This document shows positions 1 to 6,782 of a stretch of 7,508 nucleotides of DNA, in pieces; position 1 is the first letter of the stretch; every line of letters begins with the position of its first letter. The stretch spans positions 1 to 7,508 of the forward strand of contig DJAN01000140.1 of the NCBI GenBank assembly GCA_002429615.1. The letters are read 5' to 3'. The notes below the pieces were generated by a model that made no database searches, was not told the DNA's origin, and was given only the letters and a program-made list of their open reading frames with translations. The stretch comes from Lysobacteraceae bacterium UBA6001 (GTDB lineage: Bacteria > Pseudomonadota > Gammaproteobacteria > Xanthomonadales > Xanthomonadaceae). The position numbers were made by a program, and so were the translations under genes.

Positions 1-72
1 CGCCGGGCCAGGGCAGAGGGGGCGCCAGCCGCATGCGCGCGGGCATCAGCTGATTCCCGGCGCCGGCTCGTT

Positions 73-78
73 TATTAT
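73..78 (+). promoter_or_regulatory. Candidate -10 element for ftsK
   Basis: TATTAT lies in a short AT-rich island (about 71-88) that contrasts with the GC-rich surroundings. It would place a transcription start near 84-85 and give a leader of about 31 bases before the GTG of ftsK. A matching -35 is weak: TGATTC at 51-56 has only partial resemblance to TTGACA. The base composition is seen directly; promoter function is inferred. Confidence 0.35.
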
Positions 79-86
79 CAAGTACT

Positions 87-105
87 AAGGTTACCTTCCT
101 AAGGT
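87..105 (+). repeat. AAGGT/ACCTT inverted-repeat cluster in the ftsK leader
   Basis: AAGGT (87-91), ACCTT (93-97) and AAGGT (101-105) follow one another. The first pair makes an 11-base dyad centred on base 92, with a loop too short for an RNA hairpin, so it would act as a DNA site. The second pair can form an RNA hairpin with a three-base loop (CCT) ending two bases before the ftsK Shine-Dalgarno. It could be an operator, a small translational hairpin or chance. Confidence 0.35.
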
Positions 106-106
106 C

Positions 107-111
107 TGGAG
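107..111 (+). promoter_or_regulatory. Ribosome binding site of ftsK
   Basis: TGGAG at 107-111 sits four bases before the GTG at 116. This supports the GTG start. The protein then begins MAKQVPERG and reaches its first membrane segment at about residue 35, a normal length for the cytoplasmic N-terminus of this family. Confidence 0.55.
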
Positions 112-115
112 TCAG

Positions 116-2470
116 GTGGCAAAACAGGTTCCCGAACGAGGCGCGGCTGCCGACACCAAGGCGGCGCGCAAGCCCGTGCCCACGGACAACGCGCGCCGTC
201 AGCGCCTGTGGCGCGATCTGGCGCTGATCGCCATCGCCCCGCTGCTGCTGTACCTGCTGGCGAGCCTTTTCACCTATTCGGCCGGTGATCCGGGCTGGTC
301 GCAGACCGGCAGCGTGGTCGCGCCGATCCACAACATGGGCGGCAAGGCCGGCGCGTGGATCGCCGATGTGCTGCTGCAGCTGTTCGGCTATGTCGCCTTC
401 CTGCTGCCGTTGATCCTGGGCGCGGTGGCGTGGATCGCGCTGTTCGGCATGGAGAAGGAAGGGCAGGGCGAGCCCGAGCTCGGCCCGGCGCTGCGCCTGG
501 TCGGCATGGTCGGCTTCCTGATCGCCTCCACCGGCTTCCTGCACCTGCGCCTGTTCTCCGGCGACGTCGCCCAGGCCGGCGGCATCCTCGGCAAGCTGGT
601 CGCCAACTCGCTGCGCGCCGGCTTCGGCCCGCTGGGCAGCAACCTGTTCGTGGTGGTGCTGCTGCTGATCTCCATCACCCTGGCGACCGGGCTGTCCTGG
701 TTCGCGGTGATGGAGCGCATCGGCAAGTGGGTGCTGGCGCTGCCGCCGATGCTGCGCAAGAGCGGCAAGCAGGCCAACGAGTGGCAGCAGACCCGCGCCA
801 TGCGCGAGGAACGCGAGGAAGTGCGCAAGGTCGAGGCGGTCAAGCAGGCCAAGCGCGAGCCGGTGAAGATCGAGCCGCCGCCGGCCCCGGTGGTTGAGAA
901 GAGCGAGCGCGCCAAGCGCGAGCAGCAGATTCCGATGTTCCAGGGCGTCAACGGCGACGGCTCGGACCTGCCGCCACTGGCGCTGCTGGACGATCCCAAG
1001 CCGCAGGCCAAGGGCTACTCCGAGGAGACCCTGGAGACGCTCTCGCGGCAGATCGAGTTCAAGCTCAAGGATTTCCGCATCGACGCGCAGGTGGTCGGCG
1101 CCTATCCGGGCCCGGTGATCACCCGCTTCGAGATCGAGCCGGCGCCGGGCGTGAAGGTCAGCCAGATCAGTTCGCTGGACAAGGACATCGCGCGCGGGCT
1201 GTCGGTGAAGTCGGTGCGCGTGGTCGACGTGATCCCGGGCAAGTCGGTGGTCGGCCTGGAAATCCCCAACGTCAGCCGCGAGATGATCTTCCTCTCCGAG
1301 CTGCTGCGTTCCAAGGAATACGACAAGTCCGCCAGCCACCTGACCCTGGCGCTGGGCAAGGACATCGCCGGCCGCCCGACCGTGGCGGACCTGGCGCGCA
1401 TGCCGCACCTGCTGGTGGCCGGTACCACCGGCTCGGGCAAGTCGGTGGCGGTCAACGCGATGGTGCTGAGCCTGCTGTACAAGGCTTCGCACAAGGACCT
1501 GCGGATGCTGATGATCGACCCGAAGATGCTCGAACTGAGCGTCTACCAGGGCATCCCGCACCTGCTGGCCCCGGTCGTGACCGACATGAAGGAGGCCGCC
1601 AACGGCCTGCGCTGGTGCGTGGCGGAGATGGAGCGCCGCTACAAGCTGATGAGCGCGGTGGGCGTGCGCAACCTGGCCGGCTTCAACAAGAAGGTGAAGG
1701 ACGCCATCGACGCCGGCCAGCCGCTGATGGACCCGCTGTTCAAGCCGAACCCGGAACTGGGCGAGGCGCCGCGTCCGCTGGAGACGCTGCCGTTCATCGT
1801 CATCTTCATCGACGAATTCGCCGACATGATGATGATCGTCGGCAAGAAGGTCGAAGAGCTGATCGCGCGCCTGGCGCAGAAGGCACGTGCGGCCGGCATC
1901 CATCTGATCCTGGCCACCCAGCGCCCGTCGGTGGACGTGATCACCGGCCTGATCAAGGCCAACATCCCGACCCGCATCGCCTTCCAGGTCAGCTCGAAGA
2001 TCGACTCGCGCACCATCCTGGACCAGTCCGGCGCCGAGACCCTGCTGGGCCACGGCGACATGCTGTACCTGCCGCCGGGCACCGCGATGCCCGACCGCGT
2101 CCACGGCGCCTTCGTCAGCGACGAGGAAGTGCACCGCGTGGTCGAGCACCTCAAGGCGACCAGCCCGCCGTCCTACATCGACGGCGTGCTCGACGAAGTG
2201 CAGACCATGGGCGATGGCGTGGTGGTCGGCGCGACCGGCCTGCCGGAGAGCAGCGGCGGGGCGGGCGATGAGTCCGACCCGCTGTACGACGAAGCCCTGC
2301 GCATCGTCACCGAGACGCGGCGTGCTTCGATCTCCGGCGTGCAGCGCCGCCTGAAGATCGGCTACAACCGTGCCGCGCGCCTGATCGAGGCGATGGAAGC
2401 GGCCGGCGTGGTCAGTGCGCCTGAACACAACGGGGATCGCAGCGTCCTCGCGCCGCCGCCGCCGAAGTAA
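116..2470 (+). CDS. ftsK: DNA translocase FtsK
   Basis: FtsK is a septum-anchored, ATP-driven double-stranded DNA pump. It clears chromosome termini during division and activates XerCD recombination at dif. The N-terminal region shows four hydrophobic segments (about residues 35-54, 84-110, 125-146, 174-197). A short charged and Pro-rich linker follows (about 212-295), then the motor. Walker A GTTGSGKS is at 436-443 and the Walker B strand FIVIFIDE ends at D566-E567, followed by the FtsK-type FADMMM and [19 protein letters not shown] stretches. The C-terminal gamma winged helix begins at about 721 (DPLYDEA) and contains [20 protein letters not shown], nearly the E. coli sequence that reads KOPS. 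At 784 residues it is far shorter than E. coli FtsK (1329), because the linker is short. It starts at GTG with TGGAG four bases upstream. It is first in a co-directional run with the transglutaminase-like gene and lolA. Confidence 0.97.
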   Translation: MAKQVPERGAAADTKAARKPVPTDNARRQRLWRDLALIAIAPLLLYLLASLFTYSAGDPGWSQTGSVVAPIHNMGGKAGAWIADVLLQLFGYVAFLLPLILGAVAWIALFGMEKEGQGEPELGPALRLVGMVGFLIASTGFLHLRLFSGDVAQAGGILGKLVANSLRAGFGPLGSNLFVVVLLLISITLATGLSWFAVMERIGKWVLALPPMLRKSGKQANEWQQTRAMREEREEVRKVEAVKQAKREPVKIEPPPAPVVEKSERAKREQQIPMFQGVNGDGSDLPPLALLDDPKPQAKGYSEETLETLSRQIEFKLKDFRIDAQVVGAYPGPVITRFEIEPAPGVKVSQISSLDKDIARGLSVKSVRVVDVIPGKSVVGLEIPNVSREMIFLSELLRSKEYDKSASHLTLALGKDIAGRPTVADLARMPHLLVAGTTGSGKSVAVNAMVLSLLYKASHKDLRMLMIDPKMLELSVYQGIPHLLAPVVTDMKEAANGLRWCVAEMERRYKLMSAVGVRNLAGFNKKVKDAIDAGQPLMDPLFKPNPELGEAPRPLETLPFIVIFIDEFADMMMIVGKKVEELIARLAQKARAAGIHLILATQRPSVDVITGLIKANIPTRIAFQVSSKIDSRTILDQSGAETLLGHGDMLYLPPGTAMPDRVHGAFVSDEEVHRVVEHLKATSPPSYIDGVLDEVQTMGDGVVVGATGLPESSGGAGDESDPLYDEALRIVTETRRASISGVQRRLKIGYNRAARLIEAMEAAGVVSAPEHNGDRSVLAPPPPK
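461..468 (+). other. KOPS-like octamer GGGCAGGG
   Basis: GGGCAGGG matches the E. coli FtsK-orienting sequence GGGNAGGG and lies inside ftsK itself. Further matches are at 5455-5462, 7250-7257 and 7257-7264, all on the + strand, and I found none on the - strand. At this GC content about two chance matches per strand are expected, so a single site carries little weight. Confidence 0.3.
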
Positions 2471-2530
2471 GCTGATGCCGTCGCCGCGCCCCCACGGCGC
2501 GGCCTTGCCGGCGGCCCGTGGTCGCCCCGC

Positions 2531-2535
2531 GGAGG
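2531..2535 (+). promoter_or_regulatory. Shine-Dalgarno deciding the start of the transglutaminase-like gene
   Basis: GGAGG stands five bases before the GTG at 2541, an excellent spacing. The reading frame stays open upstream to 2415, overlapping ftsK, with an ATG at 2475 and a GTG at 2415. Neither has a comparable ribosome site, and both would put 22 or more extra residues ahead of the signal peptide. Confidence 0.65.
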
Positions 2536-2540
2536 TGTGG

Positions 2541-4481
2541 GTGTCGCGTCTGGTCCTGTGTCTGCTGTGTGCGTGCCTGCTCTGGCCGGCGCTCCTCCAT
2601 GCCCAAGCCGCGCCGCGTGGCGCCGCTGCCGCCATGCCCGCCGCGCAGGCGCAGGCGGACAACAACTTCAGCTTCCTGCGTTACCGCGCCGACTACGAAG
2701 TGCGCGAGGACGCCTCCAGTGTCGAGACCGACACCTACGAGGTGCTGCTCAAGACCAAGTCGGCGGTGGAGCAGTTCAGCCAGGTGCGGCTGAGCTACAG
2801 CGAGAAGATGCAGACGCTGGAGGTGCTGGAGGCCTACACGATCACCGCCGAGGGCGAGCGCCAGCCGGTGCCGGCCGACCGCATCTATACCCAGGAAAGC
2901 TATTCCAGCGCCGCCGCGGCGATGTATGCCGACCGCAAGGTGCGGGTCATCGTGTTCCCGAACCTGGCGCCCGGCGCGCGCATCGCTTACGTGGTGCGGC
3001 GCACCCAGAACACCCCGTACTTCCCCGGCTATTTCAGCCTGTGGGAAACCTTCAGCGTGTTCTCGCAGTTCGACGACGCGGTGGTGACCTTGACCGCGCC
3101 CGAGCGCATGCCGATGACGGTCTGGGCCCGCGACGTGGAGCGCGTGCGCGGCAAGGCCGCCAAGGGCCAGGCGCGCTGGGAATGGCGCTACCGTCGTACG
3201 CAGCCGCTGAAAGCGCAGAACTGGAGCGCGGCGGCGTGGGAATTCAGCCCCACCATCATGGCCAGCACCTACCAGGACTGGTCGCAGATGGGCCTGGCCT
3301 ACCACGCCAAGGCAGGCGAGGCCGCGGCGGTGACGCCGAAGATCCAGTTCCTTGCCGATCGCGTCACCAGCGGCATCACCGACCGCCGCGCACAGGCCGC
3401 CGCGCTTTATGAGTGGGTCGCGCGCAACATCCGCTACGTCGCCGTCTACCTGGGCAATGGCGGGCTGGAGCCGAACCCGGCCGAGCGCATCGCCGACAGC
3501 CAGTACGGCGATTGCAAGGACCACACGGTGATCCTGGAGGCGCTGCTGGCGGCCAAGAGCATCGCCAGTACGCCGGTGCTGATCGGCGCCGATGGCGGGC
3601 CGACGCTGCCGCGCATCCCGGTGCTGGGCCGCTTCAACCACGCCATCACCTACCTGCCGGAGTTCGACCTGTACGTCGACTCCACCAATCCCTATGCCCG
3701 CTTCGGCCAGCTGCCCGCGTCCGACCTCGGCGCCCCGGTGGTGCACAGCGCCGATGGCCGGGTCGCACGCACGCCGCCGAACGATCGCAGCCGCAACCGC
3801 TATATCGCCCGCAGCGAGTACGACTTCCGTGCCGATGGCGGCCTCGACGGCGAGACCACGCTGGACAGCGGGCAGACCGGCGAGGTCGGCACGCGGGCGA
3901 TGTTCACCCAGCTCAACGCGCAGAACCGCAGCCGCATCGAGGAATCGATCATCGCCCAGGCCGGTTTCGCCGGGCGCGGTGAGCTCAAGCTGGAGGGCGA
4001 CCCGCTCGATCTTTCGGCACCGTTCGGCTACCGGTATCGCTTCCATGCCAACGACTATGTCGACTTCAGTCAGGTCGGCGGCATGCGCCTGCCGGACATG
4101 CCGGGTGCGGAATCCGCCCGCGGGCTGTACGCCACGACCTCGGCCGAAGCCAACGAAGTGCCGTTCTACTGCAACGATAGCGTGCGCGAGGAGACTTACG
4201 TGATGGTCTTTCCGGCGGACGTGCCGATCGCCGCGCTGCCGCGCAGCGCGAGCTTCCGCAACAGCGCCGGCGAGTACAGCGTCGACTGGCGTCGCCAGGG
4301 GCAGACCGTCACCGCCACCCACCGGCTGGTGCGCAATGCCATCCATGGGCCGCAGGCGTTGTGCCAGCCGCAGGACTACGCCGCCTTCCGCGAACTGTTC
4401 CAGGAAGTGCGGCGCGGGTTCCGCGGCCAGGTGGTGTATGGCGACCTGCGCCATGTCGAGGCGGGGCAGGCCGCGAACTGA
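2541..4481 (+). CDS. Exported DUF3857 / transglutaminase-core protein
   Basis: This predicted periplasmic or surface protein has 646 residues and unknown substrate. From the GTG at 2541 it begins with a signal peptide (MSRLVLCLLC, hydrophobic to about residue 20) and a likely cleavage after HAQA (about residue 23). Residues of about 45-210 resemble the DUF3857 domain that often precedes transglutaminase-like domains. The core at about 275-385 contains NIRYVAVYLGNGG and QYGDCKDHTVILEALL. A plausible Cys-His-Asp triad is intact: C325 (YGDC), H367 (FNHAI) and D380 (YVDS), so the protein could be an active thiol enzyme (peptidase, amidase or transferase) rather than a dead fold. The remaining 250 or so residues look beta-rich and carry no motif I recognise. 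It begins 70 bases after ftsK and ends 78 bases before lolA, so co-transcription is plausible. ATG 2475 is the main alternative start. The family call is by motif recognition. Confidence 0.85.
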   Translation: MSRLVLCLLCACLLWPALLHAQAAPRGAAAAMPAAQAQADNNFSFLRYRADYEVREDASSVETDTYEVLLKTKSAVEQFSQVRLSYSEKMQTLEVLEAYTITAEGERQPVPADRIYTQESYSSAAAAMYADRKVRVIVFPNLAPGARIAYVVRRTQNTPYFPGYFSLWETFSVFSQFDDAVVTLTAPERMPMTVWARDVERVRGKAAKGQARWEWRYRRTQPLKAQNWSAAAWEFSPTIMASTYQDWSQMGLAYHAKAGEAAAVTPKIQFLADRVTSGITDRRAQAAALYEWVARNIRYVAVYLGNGGLEPNPAERIADSQYGDCKDHTVILEALLAAKSIASTPVLIGADGGPTLPRIPVLGRFNHAITYLPEFDLYVDSTNPYARFGQLPASDLGAPVVHSADGRVARTPPNDRSRNRYIARSEYDFRADGGLDGETTLDSGQTGEVGTRAMFTQLNAQNRSRIEESIIAQAGFAGRGELKLEGDPLDLSAPFGYRYRFHANDYVDFSQVGGMRLPDMPGAESARGLYATTSAEANEVPFYCNDSVREETYVMVFPADVPIAALPRSASFRNSAGEYSVDWRRQGQTVTATHRLVRNAIHGPQALCQPQDYAAFRELFQEVRRGFRGQVVYGDLRHVEAGQAAN

Positions 4482-4511
4482 ACGGGCGCGGGCATCGCGC
4501 TCGCCCGTTCA
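4479..4511 (+). terminator. Terminator-like hairpin on the stop codon
   Basis: TGAACGGGCG (4479-4488) and CGCCCGTTCA (4502-4511) form a perfect 10-bp stem with a 13-base loop, and the 5' arm begins with the TGA stop itself. An alternative stem GCGCG (4486-4490)/CGCGC (4496-4500) is also possible. No T-run follows, so it is not a canonical intrinsic terminator. It may slow polymerase, protect the upstream mRNA end or act with Rho. Confidence 0.45.
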
Positions 4512-4559
4512 TCCGCTTGGCGGCAGAATGGCGCCCTCACTTCCACGGATTGAATCCCG

Positions 4560-5183
4560 ATGCTGCGCACGCTGCGTTATGCCGTCCTCGCCACCGGCCT
4601 GCTGGCCGGCACCGCCTTTGCCGGTGCCCGTGCCGAACTGGACAACTTCACCCGTGGCCTCAAGGGCCTGGACGGGCAGTTCTCGCAGCAGGTGTTCGAT
4701 CCGACCGGCAAGGTCAAGGAAACCACCAGCGGCCGTGTCGCCTTGTCCGCGCCGCGCCAGTTCCGCTGGGAATACACCAAGCCGTACCACCAGCTGATCG
4801 TCGCCGACGGCAAGAAGGTGTGGATCTACGATCCGGACCTGCAGCAGGCCACGGTGCGGCCGCAGGGCGAGGAGGAGCGCAACAGCCCGCTGAGCGCGCT
4901 GATCGATCCCTCGCGCCTGGCCCAGCAGTTCGACATCAGCGAGGAAGCCGCCCCGCGTGATGGCCTGCAGTGGCTGTCGCTGACGCCGAAGGTGGGCGCC
5001 GACGCCACCTTCCAGATCGCCGCGCTGGGCTTCGGCCCGAACGGCCTGGCGCGGATGGAAGTCACCGACGCCATCGGCCAGCGCACCGCGATCCGCTTCG
5101 AGGGCTGGAAGCGCAACCCGGCGTTCGCCGCCGATACGTTCCGCTTCACCCCGGCCAAGGGCGTGGACGTCGTCGGCGAATAA
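4560..5183 (+). CDS. lolA: Outer-membrane lipoprotein carrier protein LolA
   Basis: LolA is the periplasmic chaperone that takes lipoproteins from the inner-membrane LolCDE transporter and passes them to LolB at the outer membrane. The 207-residue precursor has a signal peptide (MLRTLRYAVLATGLLAGTAFAGARA) with possible cleavage after AFA (21) or ARA (25). The LolA core is clear: FSQQVFDPTGKVKETTSG (41-58), FRWEYTKPYHQLIVADGKK (68-86), VWIYDPDLQQATVR (87-100) and the C-terminal FRFTPAKGVDVV. Length matches the family (E. coli precursor 203). Aligned by eye, the position of E. coli mature Arg43 (KRPNLFNW) is occupied here by Ala64 (SAPRQFRW). The start is the ATG at 4560; upstream there is only a weak GGA at 4547-4549. 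CAGAAT at 4524-4529 could be a -10, but has no good -35. Position between ftsK and rarA is the conserved gammaproteobacterial arrangement. Confidence 0.96.
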   Translation: MLRTLRYAVLATGLLAGTAFAGARAELDNFTRGLKGLDGQFSQQVFDPTGKVKETTSGRVALSAPRQFRWEYTKPYHQLIVADGKKVWIYDPDLQQATVRPQGEEERNSPLSALIDPSRLAQQFDISEEAAPRDGLQWLSLTPKVGADATFQIAALGFGPNGLARMEVTDAIGQRTAIRFEGWKRNPAFAADTFRFTPAKGVDVVGE

Positions 5184-5200
5184 ACCGCGGAAATCGCCAT

Positions 5201-5257
5201 GCCGCTCCCCCCTTGCAGGAGCGGCTTCAGCCGCGACCCATGACTCCGGGTCGCGGC
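5201..5257 (+). repeat. REP-like double hairpin between lolA and rarA
   Basis: GCCGCTCC (5201-5208) pairs with GGAGCGGC (5218-5225) as an 8-bp stem. After TTCA, GCCGCGACCC (5230-5239) pairs with GGGTCGCGGC (5248-5257) as a 10-bp stem. A short alternative, GCGGC (5221-5225)/GCCGC (5230-5234), competes with both. The core at 5215-5238 recurs inverted at 7322-7345 with 23 of 24 bases identical. The core with a GTAG-type foot and GAGCGGCTTCAGCCGC is of the dispersed REP style seen in pseudomonads and xanthomonads. It may also act as a bidirectional transcription barrier between lolA and rarA. Confidence 0.65.
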
Positions 5258-5275
5258 CCAGCCCGCGCCGATAGG

Positions 5276-5281
5276 TAGAAT
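5276..5281 (+). promoter_or_regulatory. Candidate -10 for a leaderless rarA transcript
   Basis: TAGAAT ends six bases before the GTG of rarA at 5288, so the expected transcription start falls on or next to the start codon. No Shine-Dalgarno is visible in the intervening bases. No convincing -35 is seen near 5253-5258, which weakens the call. Confidence 0.4.
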
Positions 5282-5287
5282 GAGCGC

Positions 5288-6661
5288 GTGGCCCGTACCA
5301 GAACTCCCACCGAACCCGCCCCCGACCTGCTGAGCGTCGACCAGGACCACCTGCGTCCGCTGGCCGAGCGCATGCGCCCGCACAGCCTGGACGAGATGGT
5401 CGGCCAGCGCCGCCTGCTCGCGCCGGGCAGCGCGCTGCGTCGCGCGGTCGAATCGGGCAGGGTGCACTCGATGATCCTGTGGGGCCCGCCGGGCTGCGGC
5501 AAGACCACCCTGGCCCTGCTGCTCGCGCAATACGCCGATGCCGAATTCCGCGCCATCTCCGCCGTGCTTTCCGGCCTGCCGGAAGTGCGCCAGGTGCTGG
5601 CCGAAGCCGCGCAGCGCTTCGCCGGCGGCCGTCGCACGGTGCTGTTCGTCGACGAGGTGCACCGCTTCAACAAGACCCAGCAGGACGCCTTCCTGCCGCA
5701 CATCGAGCGCGGCACGATCATCTTCGTCGGGGCCACCACCGAGAACCCCTCGTTCGAACTGAACTCCGCGCTGCTCTCGCGCTGCCGCGTGCACGTGATG
5801 GAAGCCGTCTCGCCGGCCGACATCCGCGAAGCGCTGCGCCGCGCGCTGCAGGACCCGGAGCGCGGCCTGGGCCAGGACGCGCCGCGCATCAGCGACGAAC
5901 TGCTGCTGGAGATCGCCACCGCCGCCGACGGCGACGTGCGCCGCGCGCTCACGCTGCTGGAGATCGCCGCCGAACTGGCACAGGACGAAGGCGGCGAGAT
6001 CACCCCCGGCACGCTGGCGCAGGTGCTCGCGGACCGCACCCGGCGCTTCGACAAAGGCGGCGAACAGTTCTACGACCAGATCTCGGCGCTGCATAAGTCG
6101 GTGCGCAGCTCGAACCCGGACGCCGCCCTGTACTGGCTGACGCGCATGCTCGACGGCGGCTGTGACCCGGCCTATCTGGCCCGGCGCCTGACCCGCATGG
6201 CGATCGAGGACATCGGCCTGGCCGACCCGCGTGCGCAGCAGATGGCGCTGGAGGCCTGGGAGATCTACGACCGCCTGGGCAGCCCGGAAGGCGAACTGGC
6301 CTTCGCCCAGGTCGTGCTGTACATGGCCAGCACCGCCAAGTCGAATGCCGGCTATGCCGCCTTCAACCAGGCCAAGGCCGACGTGCGCGAGACCGGCACG
6401 CAGGAAGTGCCGCTGCACCTGCGCAACGCCCCGACCAAGCTGATGAAGTCGCTCGGCTACGGCGCCGAATACCAGTACGACCATGACGCCGAAGGCGGCA
6501 TCGCACTGGACCAGACCGGCTTTCCGGATGCCATGGGCGAGCGCGTGTACTACGAACCGGTACCGCGCGGCCTGGAGATCAAGTTGAAGGAGAAGCTGGA
6601 CCGGCTGCGCGAGGCGAGGGCGGCCGCGCGGGCTGACAAGGGCGGACAGCGCAAGCCATAA
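5288..6661 (+). CDS. rarA: Replication-associated recombination AAA+ ATPase RarA (MgsA)
   Basis: RarA is a clamp-loader-like AAA+ ATPase of the RarA/WRNIP1/Mgs1 family. It acts at stalled forks, and the E. coli protein binds SSB and single-strand/double-strand junctions. The protein has 457 residues (E. coli 447). In order it shows the N-terminal PLAERMRPHSLDEMVGQ (about 22-38), Walker A GPPGCGKT (66-73), the Walker B strand VLFVDEVHRFNK with D122-E123, sensor 1 GATTENPSFELNSALLSR from 148, and the sensor 2 region GDVRRAL (215-221). The family-specific C-terminal half follows: FYDQISALHKSVRSSNPDAALYW, ARRLTRMAIEDIGLADPRA and VPLHLRNAPTKLMKSLGYG, which forms the tetramerisation region. The GTG start lacks a ribosome site, but the protein length fits E. 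coli RarA closely, so later starts are not favoured. It stands 104 bases after lolA with a hairpin repeat between, and its last codons hold the promoter for the fluoride unit. Confidence 0.97.
   Translation: MARTRTPTEPAPDLLSVDQDHLRPLAERMRPHSLDEMVGQRRLLAPGSALRRAVESGRVHSMILWGPPGCGKTTLALLLAQYADAEFRAISAVLSGLPEVRQVLAEAAQRFAGGRRTVLFVDEVHRFNKTQQDAFLPHIERGTIIFVGATTENPSFELNSALLSRCRVHVMEAVSPADIREALRRALQDPERGLGQDAPRISDELLLEIATAADGDVRRALTLLEIAAELAQDEGGEITPGTLAQVLADRTRRFDKGGEQFYDQISALHKSVRSSNPDAALYWLTRMLDGGCDPAYLARRLTRMAIEDIGLADPRAQQMALEAWEIYDRLGSPEGELAFAQVVLYMASTAKSNAGYAAFNQAKADVRETGTQEVPLHLRNAPTKLMKSLGYGAEYQYDHDAEGGIALDQTGFPDAMGERVYYEPVPRGLEIKLKEKLDRLREARAAARADKGGQRKP
5455..5462 (+). other. KOPS-like octamer GGGCAGGG in rarA
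   Basis: This is the second + strand match to GGGNAGGG in the window. Its orientation agrees with the other three. Function depends on whether this replichore runs toward dif in the + direction, which the window cannot show. Confidence 0.25.
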
Positions 6662-6662
6662 T
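6633..6662 (+). promoter_or_regulatory. Promoter for the fluoride riboswitch-crcB unit
   Basis: CTGACA (6633-6638) and CATAAT (6657-6662) each match the sigma-70 consensus at five of six positions and are separated by 18 bases. The -10 overlaps the rarA TAA stop (6659-6661). The predicted start near 6669 lies about three bases before the first base-paired nucleotide of the aptamer, so the RNA would begin with the riboswitch. The fit between promoter and aptamer boundary is the main support. Confidence 0.65.
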
Positions 6663-6668
6663 CGGCTC

Positions 6669-6724
6669 ACAGGAGATGGCATTCCTCCTCGAACCGCCCG
6701 CAAGCGTGGGCTGATGATGCCTGC
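6669..6724 (+). promoter_or_regulatory. Fluoride riboswitch aptamer (crcB motif)
   Basis: The element matches the fluoride-sensing crcB RNA motif closely. GGAGATGGCATTCCTCC (6672-6688) gives the first stem, GGAG with CTCC, and its conserved loop. GCCC (6696-6699) and GGGC (6708-6711) form the second stem. TGATGATGCC (6712-6721) follows. The loop bases GGCAT (6678-6682) can pair with ATGCC (6717-6721) to close the pseudoknot that, in known members, encloses fluoride with magnesium ions. It sits directly between its predicted promoter and a fluoride channel gene, the usual partner. The sequence resembles the Pseudomonas syringae representative by recall. Bound fluoride should turn expression on. 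Confidence 0.95.
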
Positions 6725-6749
6725 CAAGCCCCTGCCGGGGCGGCAGGTG
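6718..6749 (+). terminator. Expression-platform hairpin of the fluoride riboswitch
   Basis: CTGCC (6721-6725) and GCCCC (6728-6732) pair with GGGGC (6737-6741) and GGCAG (6742-6746), giving a 10-bp stem with a two-base bulge and a TGCC loop. The stem can extend to 6719-6720 with 6747-6748. It therefore takes bases 6719-6721 from the aptamer pseudoknot strand, so the two folds exclude each other. A smaller fold, CCTGCC (6731-6736) with GGCAGG (6742-6747), is also possible. No T-run follows, so termination here would be non-canonical; Rho or translational control is possible. Confidence 0.6.
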
Positions 6750-6772
6750 TGCGTCCCGGCATCGACCCGAAT

Positions 6773-6777
6773 GGAGA
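6773..6777 (+). promoter_or_regulatory. Shine-Dalgarno of the small ORF upstream of crcB
   Basis: GGAGA ends five bases before the ATG at 6783, a good spacing. It comes about 25 bases after the riboswitch hairpin, so ribosomes could load only on read-through transcripts. Confidence 0.4.
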
Positions 6778-6782
6778 ATCCG

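Noticed and set aside
1..46. A possible divergent gene start on the - strand (ATG at 46-44, reading MPARMRLAPPLPWPG), or a gene tail ending at the TGA at 51-53 on the + strand.
   Set aside because: Only about 15 codons are visible either way, with no convincing ribosome site and no match I recognise to expected neighbours such as trxB or aat.
2492..2521. An inverted repeat CCACGG/CCGTGG between ftsK and the transglutaminase-like gene.
   Set aside because: The arms are six bases around an 18-base loop with no T-run, which is expected by chance in sequence this GC-rich.
2415..2540. Longer forms of the transglutaminase-like protein from GTG 2415 or ATG 2475.
   Set aside because: Neither has a clear ribosome site, the first overlaps ftsK by 56 bases, and both bury the signal peptide behind an Arg/Pro-rich stretch. 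GTG 2541 with GGAGG fits better.
2412..4454. A 680-codon open frame on the - strand opposite the transglutaminase-like gene.
   Set aside because: It is a mirror of the GC-rich coding strand. The product is rich in Arg, His, Ala and Gly with no recognisable motif, while the + strand encodes a clear signal peptide and enzyme core.
4826..6727. A 633-codon open frame on the - strand across lolA and rarA.
   Set aside because: It runs antisense through two confidently identified genes and an intergenic hairpin repeat, and has low-complexity composition without motifs.
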